Below are positions 12,061-25,300 of a DNA stretch of 64,000 bases, one piece after another. The stretch's first letter is position 1; each line of letters begins with the position of its first letter. Made by a program: the position numbers and the translations under genes. Below the pieces are notes generated by a model that saw only the letters and a program-made list of their open reading frames with translations, was not told the origin of the DNA and ran no database searches. This DNA comes from Coturnix japonica (Eukaryota > Chordata > Aves > Galliformes > Phasianidae), in the NCBI RefSeq assembly GCF_001577835.2, contig NC_029530.1:992001-1056000 (forward strand). Direction: 5' to 3'.

Positions 12061-14337
12061 GGCGGCTGTGCTGAGCGGGACAGCTCCGGGACCAGCAGCC
12101 CGCGGGGAGGAGCGGCCGGGACAACGGGCATGGCCCAGGTGGGTGCCGGCCTCGCGGGGAAGGGGGAGGTGGTACAGGAGCCTGCCGGGCTGTATGGAAC
12201 CCTTGGGTCCCTGCAGGCCGCGGCCCGGCCCGTCGCTCCGTCCTTTCGGTTGGCCGTCGCCTCCAGGCGCCCCCTCGGCCTCGTGTCGGTGTTCGCTGCC
12301 CGGCAGCTCGGAGCGGCGGGATGAGGCAGCGCCGTGTGTTACCGGCTGTGCAGGGCCGGGCCCAGCGGCCTTTGTGCTGCACGTGCTGCGCGCCCGGCCG
12401 CATCGGGGGGTTGTGGGCGGCGGGTCGGGGCAGCGCGGCCGGACGGCGCCATCACGGCTGGGGGAACGCGGCCCTGCCGCTCCGGCTGCCCGCAATGCAG
12501 CGCCGGTACGGTTTGCTTTGAGTTCCCCTCATTCGCTTCTCTTACAAAACTTCTAAACTTCATTCTTCGCTCCGTCCCCTCCTGCGGTAACCAGCCGTTC
12601 TGTTTTACACCCCGCTTTTCTTTAACTTCCCGTTCATGTCTATGGGCAGCGTGCAGCACAGGGGATGGCCCCTAATGCCGCCCTGCTAAAGGGCTGAACG
12701 CATCGCATCCCTTCGGTGCCCCCTGTTCCATAGGGGCGCTGTGGCCGGGTCTAAGACTTTTCCTTTATGAGCGGTGCTCTTCTTTCTGTTTTGGTGATCA
12801 AACATAATTATTCCCGTTTCTAATTGTGGCTGTACACAGCGCTTTGCTTCTTCCGAGCAGCGTCTTCTGATTACCACCAGGATTGCTTTTATTAGAGGGT
12901 AACAATGTAGCTGCTAATTGTGCTGTTTTCCTGTGCATACACAAGCTATCAAAGCAGCACCCACTCTGCTGTTTCTGATGGCACCTTTCCCAATTGATGT
13001 AGTCCTGGTAGCTCTGAAATGGAATGGTTGGATGTGGTAGCTCAATTAGGAATTGATCACTCCTGTAATGATTGTATCTTTTAGAATGGAATGCATTTAA
13101 ATCTATGATTCTAAATGTATAGAATTGTTTGTCTTAGTGGTGGATGAGCTATTTTTCAGTGCAGAAGGTAATGTCTATTGAGACAGATGTATCTAGATCA
13201 AGGAAGATGGGATTATTTTAGAGCTTTCATCAAAACAGTCTTTTTCCTCAGTAATCCTGCTACATGTCAAGCTCGATGTTCTAAATGTATCACAGTTTTG
13301 AGTCTATTACTCTCCTACCCTTCCAAAAAAGAAGCAGCCTCAGCAAAACTCTTATTGGCAAATCCCTGCATTAGAGTATGAGCTCATGTATGCTTTGTGT
13401 TCTTCCAGCTTCAGGTAGGTGCAATCTGTACCATGTGGAGTTTCAATCAGTCTTGTTAGTTTGGTTCCCAGCTGCATTTGAACTTTGCTGCTGAAGTTTG
13501 TTCTGTCTGGGCAGGCATGGAATGTAGGATCGAATGTTTAATATCTGGCAATCTAGATACTTTCTGCATGAGTTTTTAGCAGACTAATTCCTGTTAAAAC
13601 CTCCAGTGAGATATAGACACACCTGTAAGTTTCAAAAGGACACTTGTTCTCAAGAGCCAGAGATGTTAAAAGCATGCCAGTATTGCATGTGTAAGCTCCC
13701 TGTCTGCAGTGTGGGTAAGTATTGTTTGAATACCAGGTTATTTTAAGTAATAGAAGAGCGTCCCTAAATCCCTGTGCTTAGTATCCTGATAGCTAAATAA
13801 GCAGGGATAGTCAATTAATGAAGCAGGTAATTACGTGCTAGCAACATACAGACCAAAAAGCTGTAACAACAGCCTGACCTCAGTCTCATTCAAAACAGTA
13901 CTGAGACAATGCCTATTGTTTTGACTGAAAAATGTTTTTTCTCCTTGAAATGTTGGTTCTGTTATTATGGGAAGGAATAACTTATTTTCTTTTTGCCTGG
14001 GATACCATTTTCCATTTTTCTTCTGTGACATACGTTTTTTTTTTCTTGTAGATTGAGAGAAGAAAAGGAGCCCTGCTTGTCCAGTGAAGATGCAGTCTTA
14101 GTCCTCAGCTATTTAAGCTGAATGCATTGTGATTTCCAATAATTGAGACAGTGATTCTGAAAGCTGTCTACATTAATGAAAAGAACAATGTAGTCAGCTT
14201 AACTGAATCATCAGTGTTGCATATTGAATAGGACATGATAACCCAGTCTTGATGGACTTATGCATGTTAGGAATATAGATAAAACATATATTGAAAGCAT
14301 TGTGGTTTCTTAAAACAGTAGTTTTACAGTTTAAAAA
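12041..14337 (+). other. DGCR8: DGCR8 5' leader (exon 1, intron 1, start of exon 2) with many upstream AUGs
   Basis: Exon 1 ends at 12138 (GCCCAG|GTGGGT). Exon 2 starts at 14052 after a T-rich tract and TTGTAG. The spliced leader holds at least six short upstream ORFs: MAQIERRKGALLVQ spanning the junction (ATG 12130, stop 14085-14087), and others with ATGs at 14090, 14122, 14176, 14235 and 14252. All end before the main ATG at 14338. One begins in the loop of the leader hairpin. The intron (12139-14051) shows no other gene. Exon 1 start is approximate. Confidence 0.7.
14151..14211 (+). ncRNA. MIR3618: Leader hairpin matching mir-3618 (Microprocessor-cleaved DGCR8 hairpin)
   Basis: AAGCTG-T-CTACATT (14161-14174) pairs with AATGTAG-T-CAGCTT (14187-14200) across a 12-nt loop, with one U/U mismatch. 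The stem continues outward through GTGATTC (14151-14157) against GAATCAT (14205-14211). The segment from 14166 matches the human miR-3618 mature sequence as I remember it, with one difference near its 3' end. In mammals this hairpin in the DGCR8 leader is cut by Drosha-DGCR8 and destabilises the mRNA. Conservation of both arms here suggests the same feedback, though a mature miRNA may hardly accumulate. Confidence 0.8.
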
Positions 14338-17300
14338 ATGGAGAAATACGAAAATGTACCACCCCTCCCTAAAGAACCTGCAAGAGAAATGAATATGGAG
14401 AATCACACTTGTCCCCCACCTCTGCCGCCTAATGAACAGCCTCCACCACCTCCCCTGCAAACGTCCAGTGACGCAGAGGTAATGGACGTTGGCTCTGGTG
14501 GTGATGGACAGTCAGATACCCCTGCTGGGGACACGCACAGTATCTGCAGAACACAGCTGCTCACAAAGGGATCTGCCTGCTACAAAAGTCGTCTTATTAT
14601 AGACCCTAACAATAGTGACCAAAGCCCAAGAACTGCTCGTCATGCACCTTCAGTTCGAAAGTTCACCCCAGATCTTAAGTTACTTAAAGATGTAAAGATC
14701 AGCGTTAGCTTTACAGAAAGCTGCAAAAGCAAAGATAGGAAAGTTCTTTACACTGGAATCGAGCAGGATTATAAGGCAGATGCAGATTTTGGTATTAATA
14801 ATGTCAATGGGGATTTGCATGTCTGTCCTTTTGGTGGTAGTAATGGTAAAGCTGTAGGTATAGGGGGTGAAAATGATGACAAGAAGGATGATGAGAATGA
14901 TGTTGATCAGGAAAAAAGAGTGGAATATGCAGTTCTGGATGAGCTAGAAGACTTTACCGACAACTTGATGGAAATAGATGAAGAAGGAGGAGGGTTCACA
15001 TCTAAAGCAATCGTTCAAAGGGATAAAGTGGATGAAGAAACCATGAATTACTCATATGAGGTAAGTAAAGAGTGAGATTCTTGGTGGGCAGGAGGATTCC
15101 AAGTAGTTAGAAAAGACATGCCAANCCTCTTTTAGAAGTGTGCAGTGCTGGAGTTAAAAATGCAGTTTTTAAAGATGGACTTTGGCTGAAAGCTTTCTTG
15201 ATTCTCTTGGTGGATCTTCTGAGTTGTGTGGTGTCTTCTATAATTTAGTTTAAAAATAACATGGAAAAAGGCTTCTTACACAATAAAGCTCACTTCATGG
15301 TGAAAAATGCCAGTGCTCACTTACAAAAACTTTCTTGTTTTTCAGTCGTTTTACTGGGATCATTGGACATTTCTAGTTCCTCTCTGTGGAATTACATAGA
15401 GATAATGTATACTTTTTCTTTCCAAGGGGAAAGGGAAGTTAACAGACCCCAGGAGGATAGTATCTGATGCCATCTCTTTCAGGATGACTTTGATAATGAT
15501 GTGGATGCTCTGCTGGAAGAGGGTCTTCGTGCACCCAAAACAAGGAGAGTAGAAAATGAGAAATACGGTGGTGAAAGTGATCACCAGTCTGATGGAGAAA
15601 CAAGTGTGCAGCCAATGATGACCAAAATTAAAACTGTTCTTAAAAGTAAGTGAACGTTTGTGAAGTATTTATAAACCTCTGTGCTGTGTCGGTATGTTGA
15701 ATGAAAATCTGTGTGTGGTTTGGGTAGCAGTTTTGGTCCAATAGTGGATGTGATACAGAATCTTGTTTGAAGGCTTCTTTGTATCAGATCTGTTTTTTTT
15801 TCATACTGCTAAGCGCTGAAGGTGATGTTTGGGAGTGCTTTTGGTCTTCATCTGTTGTATGTGATGAAAATGTTCTGTTGCATGGATATGTGAAAAACAA
15901 GGAAGACTTTTACCTCAGTGGCAGGTAGGAGAACAAGGGTCTGGTTTTTCTCTCTGTTGCTGTGAAATAGGTGAAGGCTGGTTGTGGATTTCTTCCTACT
16001 TCCATTAAATCACTTCTTTGGTTGAAATGTATATGTGAAGTCTTAATGCTTGCAATACCAGGCAAACTATTACTGAAGCCCGTGACTTGCATTTATCAAG
16101 GTGTTCATAGTGTGATATGAACGAGTAGTAGTAAAGAGTTGAGGATGCCACCTGGTCCACAAGAGTATAGCTGCAAACAGTTTATGTCAGAATCAAGCCT
16201 GAAACCTGTTCTTGAAGACCAAAGCTGTCAAATGTTTTGCTCTGAAGTAAGAAACCAAACTTCTTTCCTCCAAAGCTTTATACGAACATGGGATCACTGC
16301 AGGATCTCAGCTAAAAGGAGTCTATTTTGTTGATGTCTGATGTAGGAAGGAGTGATTGTGACTGAGTGGTATTGTATTCCTGTTGAAAAATATAATGGGA
16401 AGTTTTATTTCAAACTGCTTCTTAAAGTCTGTCAGACTTTCTATCAGAGAAAAAGCCACACTGAGATAGAGCAGCGAGAGACTGAAATCACAAGAAATCT
16501 TAACCAGCTGTGCAAAACAAAGGAATCAGTGACCACCTATCCCTTGCTTGTCTGTCTGAGAAAGGTGGAAGACAGCACTGCAGATGACCTGGATACAAAC
16601 AATGCGTGGTGATTTGCAGTTTGGGAATAGGCCACAATTCAGTGTCTTTTGAATAATGACTATTCCAGATCTAAAGCTGTTCTTTGCTTTAAAGGTCGTG
16701 GCCGCCCTCCTACAGAACCTTTACCAGATGGATGGATCATGACATTCCATAACTCAGGCATTCCTGTATATCTGCACAGAGAATCTAGGGTTGTTACCTG
16801 GTCTAGACCTTATTTCTTGGGAACAGGAAGCATAAGGGTAAATACTGTCAATTATTTCTGTACTGATATTTAAAAATGAGATCTCTTCCTTTGAATGGTT
16901 GAATATTTTGTTCTTGAGCAGGACTGTTACAGTACTTGAGAAATAAACTACTCCATTTTTGAAGTATGATATCATTTTTATTTATTTATTTATTTTACAG
17001 TGCTTTGTTAACTGCTGATAATTAGTTTGGGCAGTTAATGTAAATGAGGTGGACTTGTTTTGTGCCTTCTTTTTCTAGAATATGGCTGCAAAACATTAAT
17101 TTGATTCCAACATGAAATACATTCAGACTGTTTAGTTGTAGCCATAAACCAGCCTGAGTTCATGGTCCACATTTACAGAAGTAGATGTGTGACATTCATA
17201 AACCAAAGGAATCTGTAGAGACTGAGTTTAATATTGTGGACTTAGACCCCAAGAGGGCTCGGGGGATTTTATGAAAGCATATAATGTTTGCCTGTAATCA

Positions 17301-20300
17301 GTCAGAATATAGTTCAGACTTAAAATGGGAAACACACTGTGGAGGTTACTGTCAGTGTTAACACAGTGCCAGGTTGTCATACTAATGAACACGCTAAGGT
17401 TTGAAGAGGGTAAAATTGTTAACCAAAGAGCAACTTAAGATCTATAGGTTCCATCTGGACTACATCTTGTGAGTTTTGGATTTGCTTTTTGTCACCTCGA
17501 GGTACTGAAACTGTGTTATTTTATATTTGCAGAAACATGATCCTCCCCTTAGTAGCATTCCCTGCTTGCATTATAAAAAAATGAAGGAAAATGAGGAAAG
17601 GGAACAAAATAATGACATAACCCCAAATGGGGAAGTATCACCCATAAAGCACGTAGATAAATCTTCAGAACTGGACTGCCAAACAGAAGAACCAGATTCC
17701 ACTGCTGCTGATTCTGGGCCTTTAGATGAAAAAGACACCTCAGGGGGAGATGCGGCACAAGGAGCCTTAGGACAAGTTAAGGCCAAAGTTGAAGTATGTA
17801 AAGATGAATCTGTAGGTAGGTATGGGGACAGGGACTTTTCTCTTGGCTGGAGCTGGGTTAGTGGCATTTGTTATGTTTTTCTGTTATTCCTGGCGTGACA
17901 GCTGAGTCATCCCCTGCCTGGGATCATTTGGTAAGTTGTCTTTCTGCGCTATTTTTTCTTATGCAGAGATCTGAAAAAATAGAACCAGCTTTAAACATGA
18001 GTTTTGATTGTAACGGGAAGGGAAACATAGACTAGGAACTCCTGCTGGAGTCATCTGGGAGTTGATGTGCAAACTTTACACACAGGAATGTGGGAAATTT
18101 GGGGTATTTCATCCAGTAAAGTTGAATATCAGTCTAAGAATCAGTTCTATCAATCTGAGCTGTTATTGCCGTGTATTCTTTGTGCGTCTTTTTGCATGAA
18201 GTATTTTTGCTGTATAGTCAGCTATAGTAACCTGCTTGCTTCTTAGATCTGGAAGATTTTAGACGCTACCTTGAGAAACGTTTTGACTTTGAACAAGTTA
18301 CTGTAAAAAAATTCAGAACCTGGGCTGAGAGACGGCAGTTCAATCGTGAGATGAAGCGAAAGCAGGCGGAGTCTGAGCGGCCTATTCTGCCTGCCAACCA
18401 GAAACTCATTACCTTGTCTGTGCAAGATGCACCTACAAAGAAAGGTTAGTTCATGTACTGAGAGATTAAACTTATTTTATTAATTGACCATTTCCTCCTA
18501 TGTGAAAGTTGTGGCTGAATTTCAAACAGTGATTGTTCATTAATTGCTTTAGTGGGTTTTTGCTTTGTTTCCAAAGCTTGTGTTTTTGAGGTATTCTGTA
18601 CATACTTAATAGTTCACCCTTATGTTATAAAACCAGCTTCTTTCTATGCCTGTTAGTGAAAACTGGATATAAGCTGGTTAATAGAAATTGTAAAAGGTGG
18701 TACAGAAGGGTCCTTAGAAGGTGATCTGCTGGAGTCAGTTTTCTAAACTGTCAAGTGAGGAACCAGGTGTAAAAGTGAAGTGTTTTGTCAGTTGAAATTA
18801 ATGATGAGCTCAAAGTGAGAGCTCTTGCTTCTGTTCTTGAAACACGTCGATGAGTGGGACACGATGTGCGTTAATTACTGCAGGCAGCCTTAAAACGCAT
18901 CGCTTGTAATTTGAGCAGCAATTCTTCCTTGCATTTTGCCACTAAATACTTCGTTTTTCATAGCAGTTTTCTCTCTAAGACCAAAACTAGCTGCCATCTT
19001 CTCTTTTTTGTAGAATTTGTCATTAATCCCAATGGGAAATCTGAAGTTTGCATACTACATGAATATATGCAACGAGTCCTAAAGGTTCGCCCTGTTTACA
19101 ATTTCTTTGAATGTGGTAAGTCTGTCCTGGTTTCAAATGGAGCACAGTTTTTAACATTGGCATATTGTATTTGCACTGTCGTAGTGAAGGAAAAAGCCTT
19201 TGGAATTAATGTTTGAATTCTGTCGGATCTTAAACAATCTCTTAAAATGGAGAAATTCTCTACTTGGAAGAATGAAGTGCATGTGGTGGGAAGTGTGTGT
19301 TAGTGGAGACCATTAGGACTTTGTGTGCTGGAGTAGTCAGTCTGTCTGAAGAGCACTCAATATCCACCTTACTTGAAGCTGCAATGAGGAAAGCAAATAC
19401 TGATAATAGCGATGTTTGTTTTCTGTATGTGACTGTTATACATGGGGACTGCTGGAAAGGTTTCCTTTTCTCCTCTCCATTTTCAGAGAACCCAAGTGAG
19501 CCTTTTGGAGCCTCCGTGATTATTGATGGAGTAACTTACGGGGCAGGAACTGCCAGCAGCAAAAAGCTTGCCAAGAATAAAGCTGGTAATGTTTCTTCCC
19601 TTCTTAATTGTTCTGTTTTCCTTTCTGTTTTGAAGATGACTGTATTTGCAATAGTAAGTAGGAATAATTTTGTTCATCATTTACAAAACATGCACCATGT
19701 AGTCTTATTAAAAGTACTGCTGTAGAGAGCTCCCACCTGTACTGGGACAGAAAAGCAGGAGGAAGCTTGAAGTTGATTTCTGATCTGTGCTGATAAGCTG
19801 TAAAAAACCATCTGCTTCCAGTTATCTCACCAGTGTGTATGTGCTGAGCTTTTTCTAACTTTATACTTAGAATCATAGAACCCTTAGAGCTGGAAGGATG
19901 GGGACATTGCTTGATTTGACAATGCTTCTATAAGCATTTCAAGAAGCAGTTTCTTAGTGCAGTTTAATAGTTGTGAAGTGTTCTGCTACTGTTTTCAGTT
20001 GTCATTTAAAATAAAGCTAATTGCGACATTAAATCATTTTCTGCAGCTCGAGCTACACTGGAAATCCTTATTCCTGACTTTGTTAAGCAAACCTCTGAAG
20101 AGAAGCCCAAAGACAGTGAAGAACTTGAGGTACCGACCTCTTGCCCCATGGCTGTGGTTACTGCAGTCTCAGTTTTTAAATAATCATGTTTCCAGTGTGG
20201 AAAAAATTACTAAAAGTCCCCAGCCCCGTTTTCTCAGTTGGATGGCAATTTTAATGATTTTGATAAAGACTTTTTTTCACTTAAGAATACTTTTTGGTGC

Positions 20301-22370
20301 AGAGTAACAGTGTTTAATGTTACGCAGGAGAGATGACCGTTTAGAACAGTATTTGAGTTAGATTTGCACAAAAACTTTTATATCTCTCTTCAATTTCTTT
20401 GTAGTATTTTAACCATATCAGTATTGAGGACTCACGGGTATATGAACTGACCAGCAAAGCTGGGCTCTTGTCTCCATATCAGATTCTCCATGAGTGCCTT
20501 AAAAGGTAAGGCTGCAGCATGCGGGTTCTGTTTTGTGCACGTCTCAGTCAGGGCACAGGGTTTGCTGCATGCTGCTGCCCAGTGTTCCTCAGTAACTGAA
20601 GGACACTTGCAGGCTGCCTGAGCCTACTGCACTCGCTGCCTGTAAGAGGTGGCGTGGACTGAACTGGTTCATAGCGAGTCTTTCATTAACTAATATCTTG
20701 TGGGTTTGCTTTCTGAAGAAAATTCTCAGCTTAGGATATAATCGTGAGGCATAGAATTGTTTTTCCTTTATGTGGGGCCGTTCTCATTCAATTCAAGTCA
20801 CTGATCTAAGAAATAACTCCCTATTAACCGATGTCCTAAAATTTATTATCGCTGCATCTGACTCTGCAGCAGTTACTGACAAAAACAACTGTTATTATTT
20901 GTTTATTTGCAATTGTACTTAGCATGTGATGTTGGTTTATTTATTCATTGTGCTCAAGAAACCACGGAATGGGTGACACATCCATAAAATTTGAAGTGAT
21001 TCCTGGTAAAAATCAGAAGAGTGAATATGTCATGACTTGTGGCAAGCACACAGTGCGAGGCTGGTGTAAGTACAGCACTTAGTGTGACCTCTGATATCTT
21101 CCTTTTCTTCCTGTCCTCTGTTATCCATTTTGCAGGTGTTTGTTCAGTTACTTAACTTGTTTTATTCTTACTCTACTCTTTTCTGTTGTCTCAGCTTTGA
21201 ATAGCACAAGTCAGCTTGGTGTCCAACTGTGCAAAGTACAGCTGTGACGTTTTCATGGTTATTTTTACAGGCAAAAATAAACGAGTGGGCAAACAACTGG
21301 CATCACAGAAAATCCTGCAGCTTCTGCATCCACACGTGAAGAACTGGGGCTCTCTTTTGCGTATGTATGGTAGAGAGAGTAGCAAGATGGTCAAACAGGT
21401 AAAGATGATTTCCTTTAATTGTGATCTACATTGTGACTGTATTTTTCTGTGTCTCGTTATTGGTTTTTAATGTGATAAGAAAAAAACCTGTGGTGGCATC
21501 CATCTCAGCATCATCTTTTTCTCTCCGTTGTGCGCAGGGCAGTGTGCGTTTGGTGAGCAAATCTCAGTTCTTCTGAACTGGTGATTCTCACACTTTGCTC
21601 TTGCCAGTGTGATGCTTTCATTGGCACTTCTGTTAATCTTGTATTTGCCAGACAGAAACCATCCCACCTATGTAATGTGAAACTAGCTCATGTGCATCTG
21701 TCTTATTACTTAAGGAAATGTTGCTGTCAGAGAGAACTTCTTGTGTGTGTGTATTTCTAAACCATAACAGCTCGTGTGTTGTTGCCTATGGTCTTGTTCA
21801 ACAGGAGACCTCTGATAAAAGTGTGATTGAGCTCCAGCAGTATGCCAAAAAGAACAAGCCAAATCTGCACATCCTGAACAAGCTGCAGGAAGAAATGAAG
21901 AAACTGGCACAAGAAAGAGTGAGTATCTGCTGCTCCTGATGGACTTTGTTTCTCTTCTGTGGTACGTGGTTTACAAACAAGGCTCACTAATTGTAGTCTG
22001 TGCTTGTTTCCTGCAGTATCTCGTAGGAGGAGTTGTTCAGAACTTGTTTTTCAGTAGAACTGCTTTGAGAGGGATTTTTGTCCTCCCTTTTAAGTGGATT
22101 TATTACTTAATTTTGCTTTGGTCAATTGACATTTGATGTTAGAACCAATTAACCTTCAAAGAGACTGACACCGATTTGGCTGTGGTTGTGCAGTTATTTT
22201 CTCACTGTGATTTTCTCACTGTGATGTTCTTTCTGTGAGCACAAGGCGGGCTTCGTTCCAAGCTGTTTTGTGTTTGTTTTCCTAAGGAGGAAACACGGAA
22301 GAAGCCCAAGATGACGATTGTGGAATCTGCTCAGCCTGGCAGCGAACCGCTCTGCACTGTTGATGTCTAA
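14338..22370 (+). CDS. DGCR8: Microprocessor complex subunit DGCR8
   Basis: Coding exons: 14338-15060, 15483-15645, 16695-16837, 17533-17815, 18247-18444, 19014-19115, 19487-19585, 20047-20129, 20405-20505, 20959-21065, 21271-21398, 21805-21918, 22287-22370; 775 aa against 773 in human. An in-frame TAA directly before ATG 14338 fixes the start. The protein is the nuclear partner of Drosha: it binds the pri-miRNA stem and apical junction and positions cleavage. Visible parts: an acidic stretch in the first 240 aa; a WW motif at about 303-336 (LPDGW to TWSRPYF) within the heme-binding dimer region; the IPC motif with Cys354, equivalent to human heme ligand Cys352; two double-stranded RNA-binding domains at about 513-580 and 622-687, the first with [18 protein letters not shown] and the second ending near [13 protein letters not shown]; and a C-terminal Drosha-binding tail ending PLCTVDV. 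An ambiguous base (15125) falls in an intron. All splice sites are GT-AG. Confidence 0.98.
14446..14503 (+). ncRNA. MIR1306: mir-1306 hairpin inside the DGCR8 coding exon
   Basis: The 22-nt 5' arm (14446-14467, CCACCTCC to ACGTCCA) and 18-nt 3' arm (14486-14503, ACGTTGGCTCTGGTGGTG) match miR-1306-5p and -3p as I know them, without difference. ACGTCCA pairs with TGGACGT and CCACC with GGTGG around a loop of about 16 nt. The hairpin codes at the same time for the DGCR8 peptide [20 protein letters not shown]. Excision by Microprocessor would cut the DGCR8 mRNA within its coding region. Confidence 0.9.
15125..15125. other. Ambiguous base (n)
   Basis: A single undetermined base in DGCR8 intron 2. 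It has no effect on the coding call. Confidence 1.
16978..16997. repeat. Short (TTTA)n tract
   Basis: About five copies of TTTA/TTAT in a DGCR8 intron, ending in a TTTTACAG that looks like an acceptor but leads to no coding exon. Confidence 0.8.
19869..19925 (-). repeat. CR1 LINE 3'-end fragment
   Basis: The plus strand reads AGAATCATAGAACCCTTAGA and then GCTGGAAGGATGGGGACATTG. This is the typical reverse complement of the CR1 3' terminus (AATCATAGAA...TTGGAAGGGACC). The fragment is short, 5'-truncated as usual for CR1, and lies in a DGCR8 intron. Confidence 0.75.
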
Positions 22371-25300
22371 AGGGAGGATTTCCGAGTAGGGAGCAATAAC
22401 ACAAACGGAGGAGCCAGATTTCCAACAACTATTTTGGATCTGCTTGCTGCAGAATGCAAGTTCACTCTTAAAGTCCAAGCTGCTTCAGTTATGCATTGTT
22501 CTTTGTGCATCATCAGGGCAATATTACTTTCCTTTTTTTTTTTTTCCTTTTTTTTTTTTCATACCTCTGAGATAACGATGTGCATGTCAAAGTCTGACCA
22601 TTGAGATCTCTGCTTGGGGAAGATGCGCAGGACAGGCATGTTCACACAGGACACGGTCAAGCAAGCACTTTTTCCTTGAAAGTCATCCATGTTGTTTGAA
22701 ATGGATGCGTTTTAAGGATGAAATTCAGAATATCTATGTACAGGTTAAAGCTGATCCTAAACACACATATATGTATATATACAAGAAATATATGTACGTG
22801 TCTTGTATGAACATGCCTAAAACTTTTGGTTTTAAATCTAGTTGCATTTCAGCACACAATAATATGCACTGATAAGACACTTCGGTGACGAACACCTGAA
22901 AATGATGAGCAATGTTCCTATTGCCATAGGATTAGGCCAGTAATGCTGTTTCTTCTGTTTGTTTCGTCTCCTGCCAGGCTTAGTTATTCAAGGTCACAGT
23001 GTGCCGGCTTTTTTTTAATACTACTTGAAAAGAACAAGTGTACCTGGTAGTGTTAAGAGCAACAGGCTGGATACTCCAAATTGTGCTTTGTTTAATTAAA
23101 AAAGAACCGATGTTCTGACAGGCAGTCGGAAGGGGACAGTGAGGCCCTGCTTTATCGGATTAAAGTGAAAACAGGAATTTGAAAGACTGTTTGCAAAGCG
23201 TGGAGCCAAACTGTAACTGAAGATGGCCGGCAGCTGGAAATATTTTGCCAGTGTGGTGTTTAAAGACGTCCCCGTTCCCTTCTGCCAGCAAAAAAGAAGT
23301 TTCTCACTTCTTTGGGGTCAGAATACAGCTGGCCTGACAAATTCAGTCTTAACTTGCAGCTTAAAATCAAAAAGTTTTAAAAACAGCAAAGAAAGACTCA
23401 AAAAACCCTGAGAAATCTGAACTGCAGCAATGTAGGTTTTTTTTAAGCTTTGTTTTTACTTTTCAGTGACATTTTTAGTGTTTGAGGAGAAAGTGTAACT
23501 TCTGCAATGAAAATTAGAATGTAGATTCAAAACACGACACAGTAATGAGTAGAATGTGAGACCATCACAGGTTGTACGCATGGATAGGAAAACCACAGGT
23601 AGGCAACTACTGTCAAGTACAGCCCAGGCAGCGCTGGCTGTGCCTGCTGAGGCTTGGTGATGTTCAGCACAGGATGCAGTTTGGCTGCAGTGCACGCACT
23701 GCTGCGTCAGGATTCTTCCTTGGTGTTATTTCCTGGGTGACTGCAGTACATCCTAGAACCACTTCTGTGGGTTCTTTGGATTGCTATTAAAGAATAGAAG
23801 TGAACAGGGGTAGGGCTTCTGCCACTTAGGCAAGAGCTGTCCTGCTCTACTTCACACTCCTGATGGAGCAGAAGAGGTCAGTTTAGTAATTGCTGCAGCT
23901 CCTGGTGCTTATCTGGACAGCAGTGTGGGATGGGGAGGGGCGAAGAGCAGTGAATGTTCTTGGATTGTTCAGGGGCTTCTTTCCTTTGTTTTATTGTTTA
24001 ATACCGTGTTACGTGTAGAATGCTGCAGTATAATGAATATTGTGCCTACTGGATCTTAACAATATTGGCATCAGTATTGTCAGACCTCCTTTTAATATCA
24101 CACCTGTTATTTTGGGATTGCAAGGATTTTAGGTTTTATCTGAAGCTGTTGTTATGTGGCTTATGATGTCTGAGGTCAAACAGGAGCCTTAGAGCCTCGC
24201 CTGTCTGTTCCAATGGCACTCTCAGAGCTCTGCAGGTAAATCTACTCATGATTCTATTCAGCTTCTGTTCCGCGAGCTGTAAACCTGTGCTAACAGGATA
24301 CGGGTAGTTGGAGGACTGCACAGAAACCATGATTTAAAGAAGTGGCCTATCTTAAAAAACAAACAAAATGCTGCCTCTGCTGCTTTTCCTTTGGTTTGTT
24401 TTTTTAGCAGCGTAGCTTTAACCGATGTCCATCTTTCTCTGCAAGGTGTGTAATACTGGTGCAGTGCTGACAAGCAGGGATTGCTGTTTGTCTCTCATTT
24501 CTTTCTTTAATAACGACAGGGCTTATCTCTTCTATGCCTCAGTGTGTTACCGCAGTAGGTCTTACTTCGGTTTGTACGTTTTCAGCAGAATTCCTGTGTG
24601 TGGACAGCACTGTAACAGACAATTCAGCCTCACAGATCCGTTGTTCTGGAATGAGAATGTCCGTGTCTTTGCAGGTCACCTGCACAATATCCGTCGATGC
24701 CTCACTTACAGATTTGGTTTTGTTACTTTTACGAGGATTGCTGTATTACCTCAGTCTGTCACTATCACATCACAAGGTGACCGCTGCCCTTAATTAAAAC
24801 ACCCACAGATCTCATTGTGAACCAAAGCCTAGAACGTATATTATGCATTCTAAACAAAAGACAAAGAAGATGGTATTAGACCTTGCTGCAGCCTCTAACT
24901 GGAGAGACGTCCAGAAAATAGCGCAATAACTGCTGGAACAAACAACTGAACTGCTGTTAATCGTCATTGTGAAGTATTCTTGTGTTTTAATGTTTACTAT
25001 TGTTTGGAGTGTAACAGTCTTGCATTTGCACATAAGCACGAGCTGCTTTGATAGAGGATAGATCATTGCGTTAACTTCAGCTTCTGCATGAACACTTACA
25101 GCGTGATTCAAGATGTATCCTAAATCTGTATTGTAACGTGTGTGTTTCCTAGGTAAGTGGCTGTAAAGGTTTAGGTCTTGATTGTACGAATGCATAAAAT
25201 CAACTGCTGCTTTTGTCACTGATGTTTGTTCTTTATCCCTTCTACACAGCAGGGAGGATGGGTATTTTTATAGGAATGGAGTGTATTTTGAAGACCTGTT

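Noticed and set aside
16978-17000. Acceptor-like TTTATTTTACAG as an extra DGCR8 exon
   Set aside because: The following sequence has early stops and the known exons already join in frame from 16837 to 17533.
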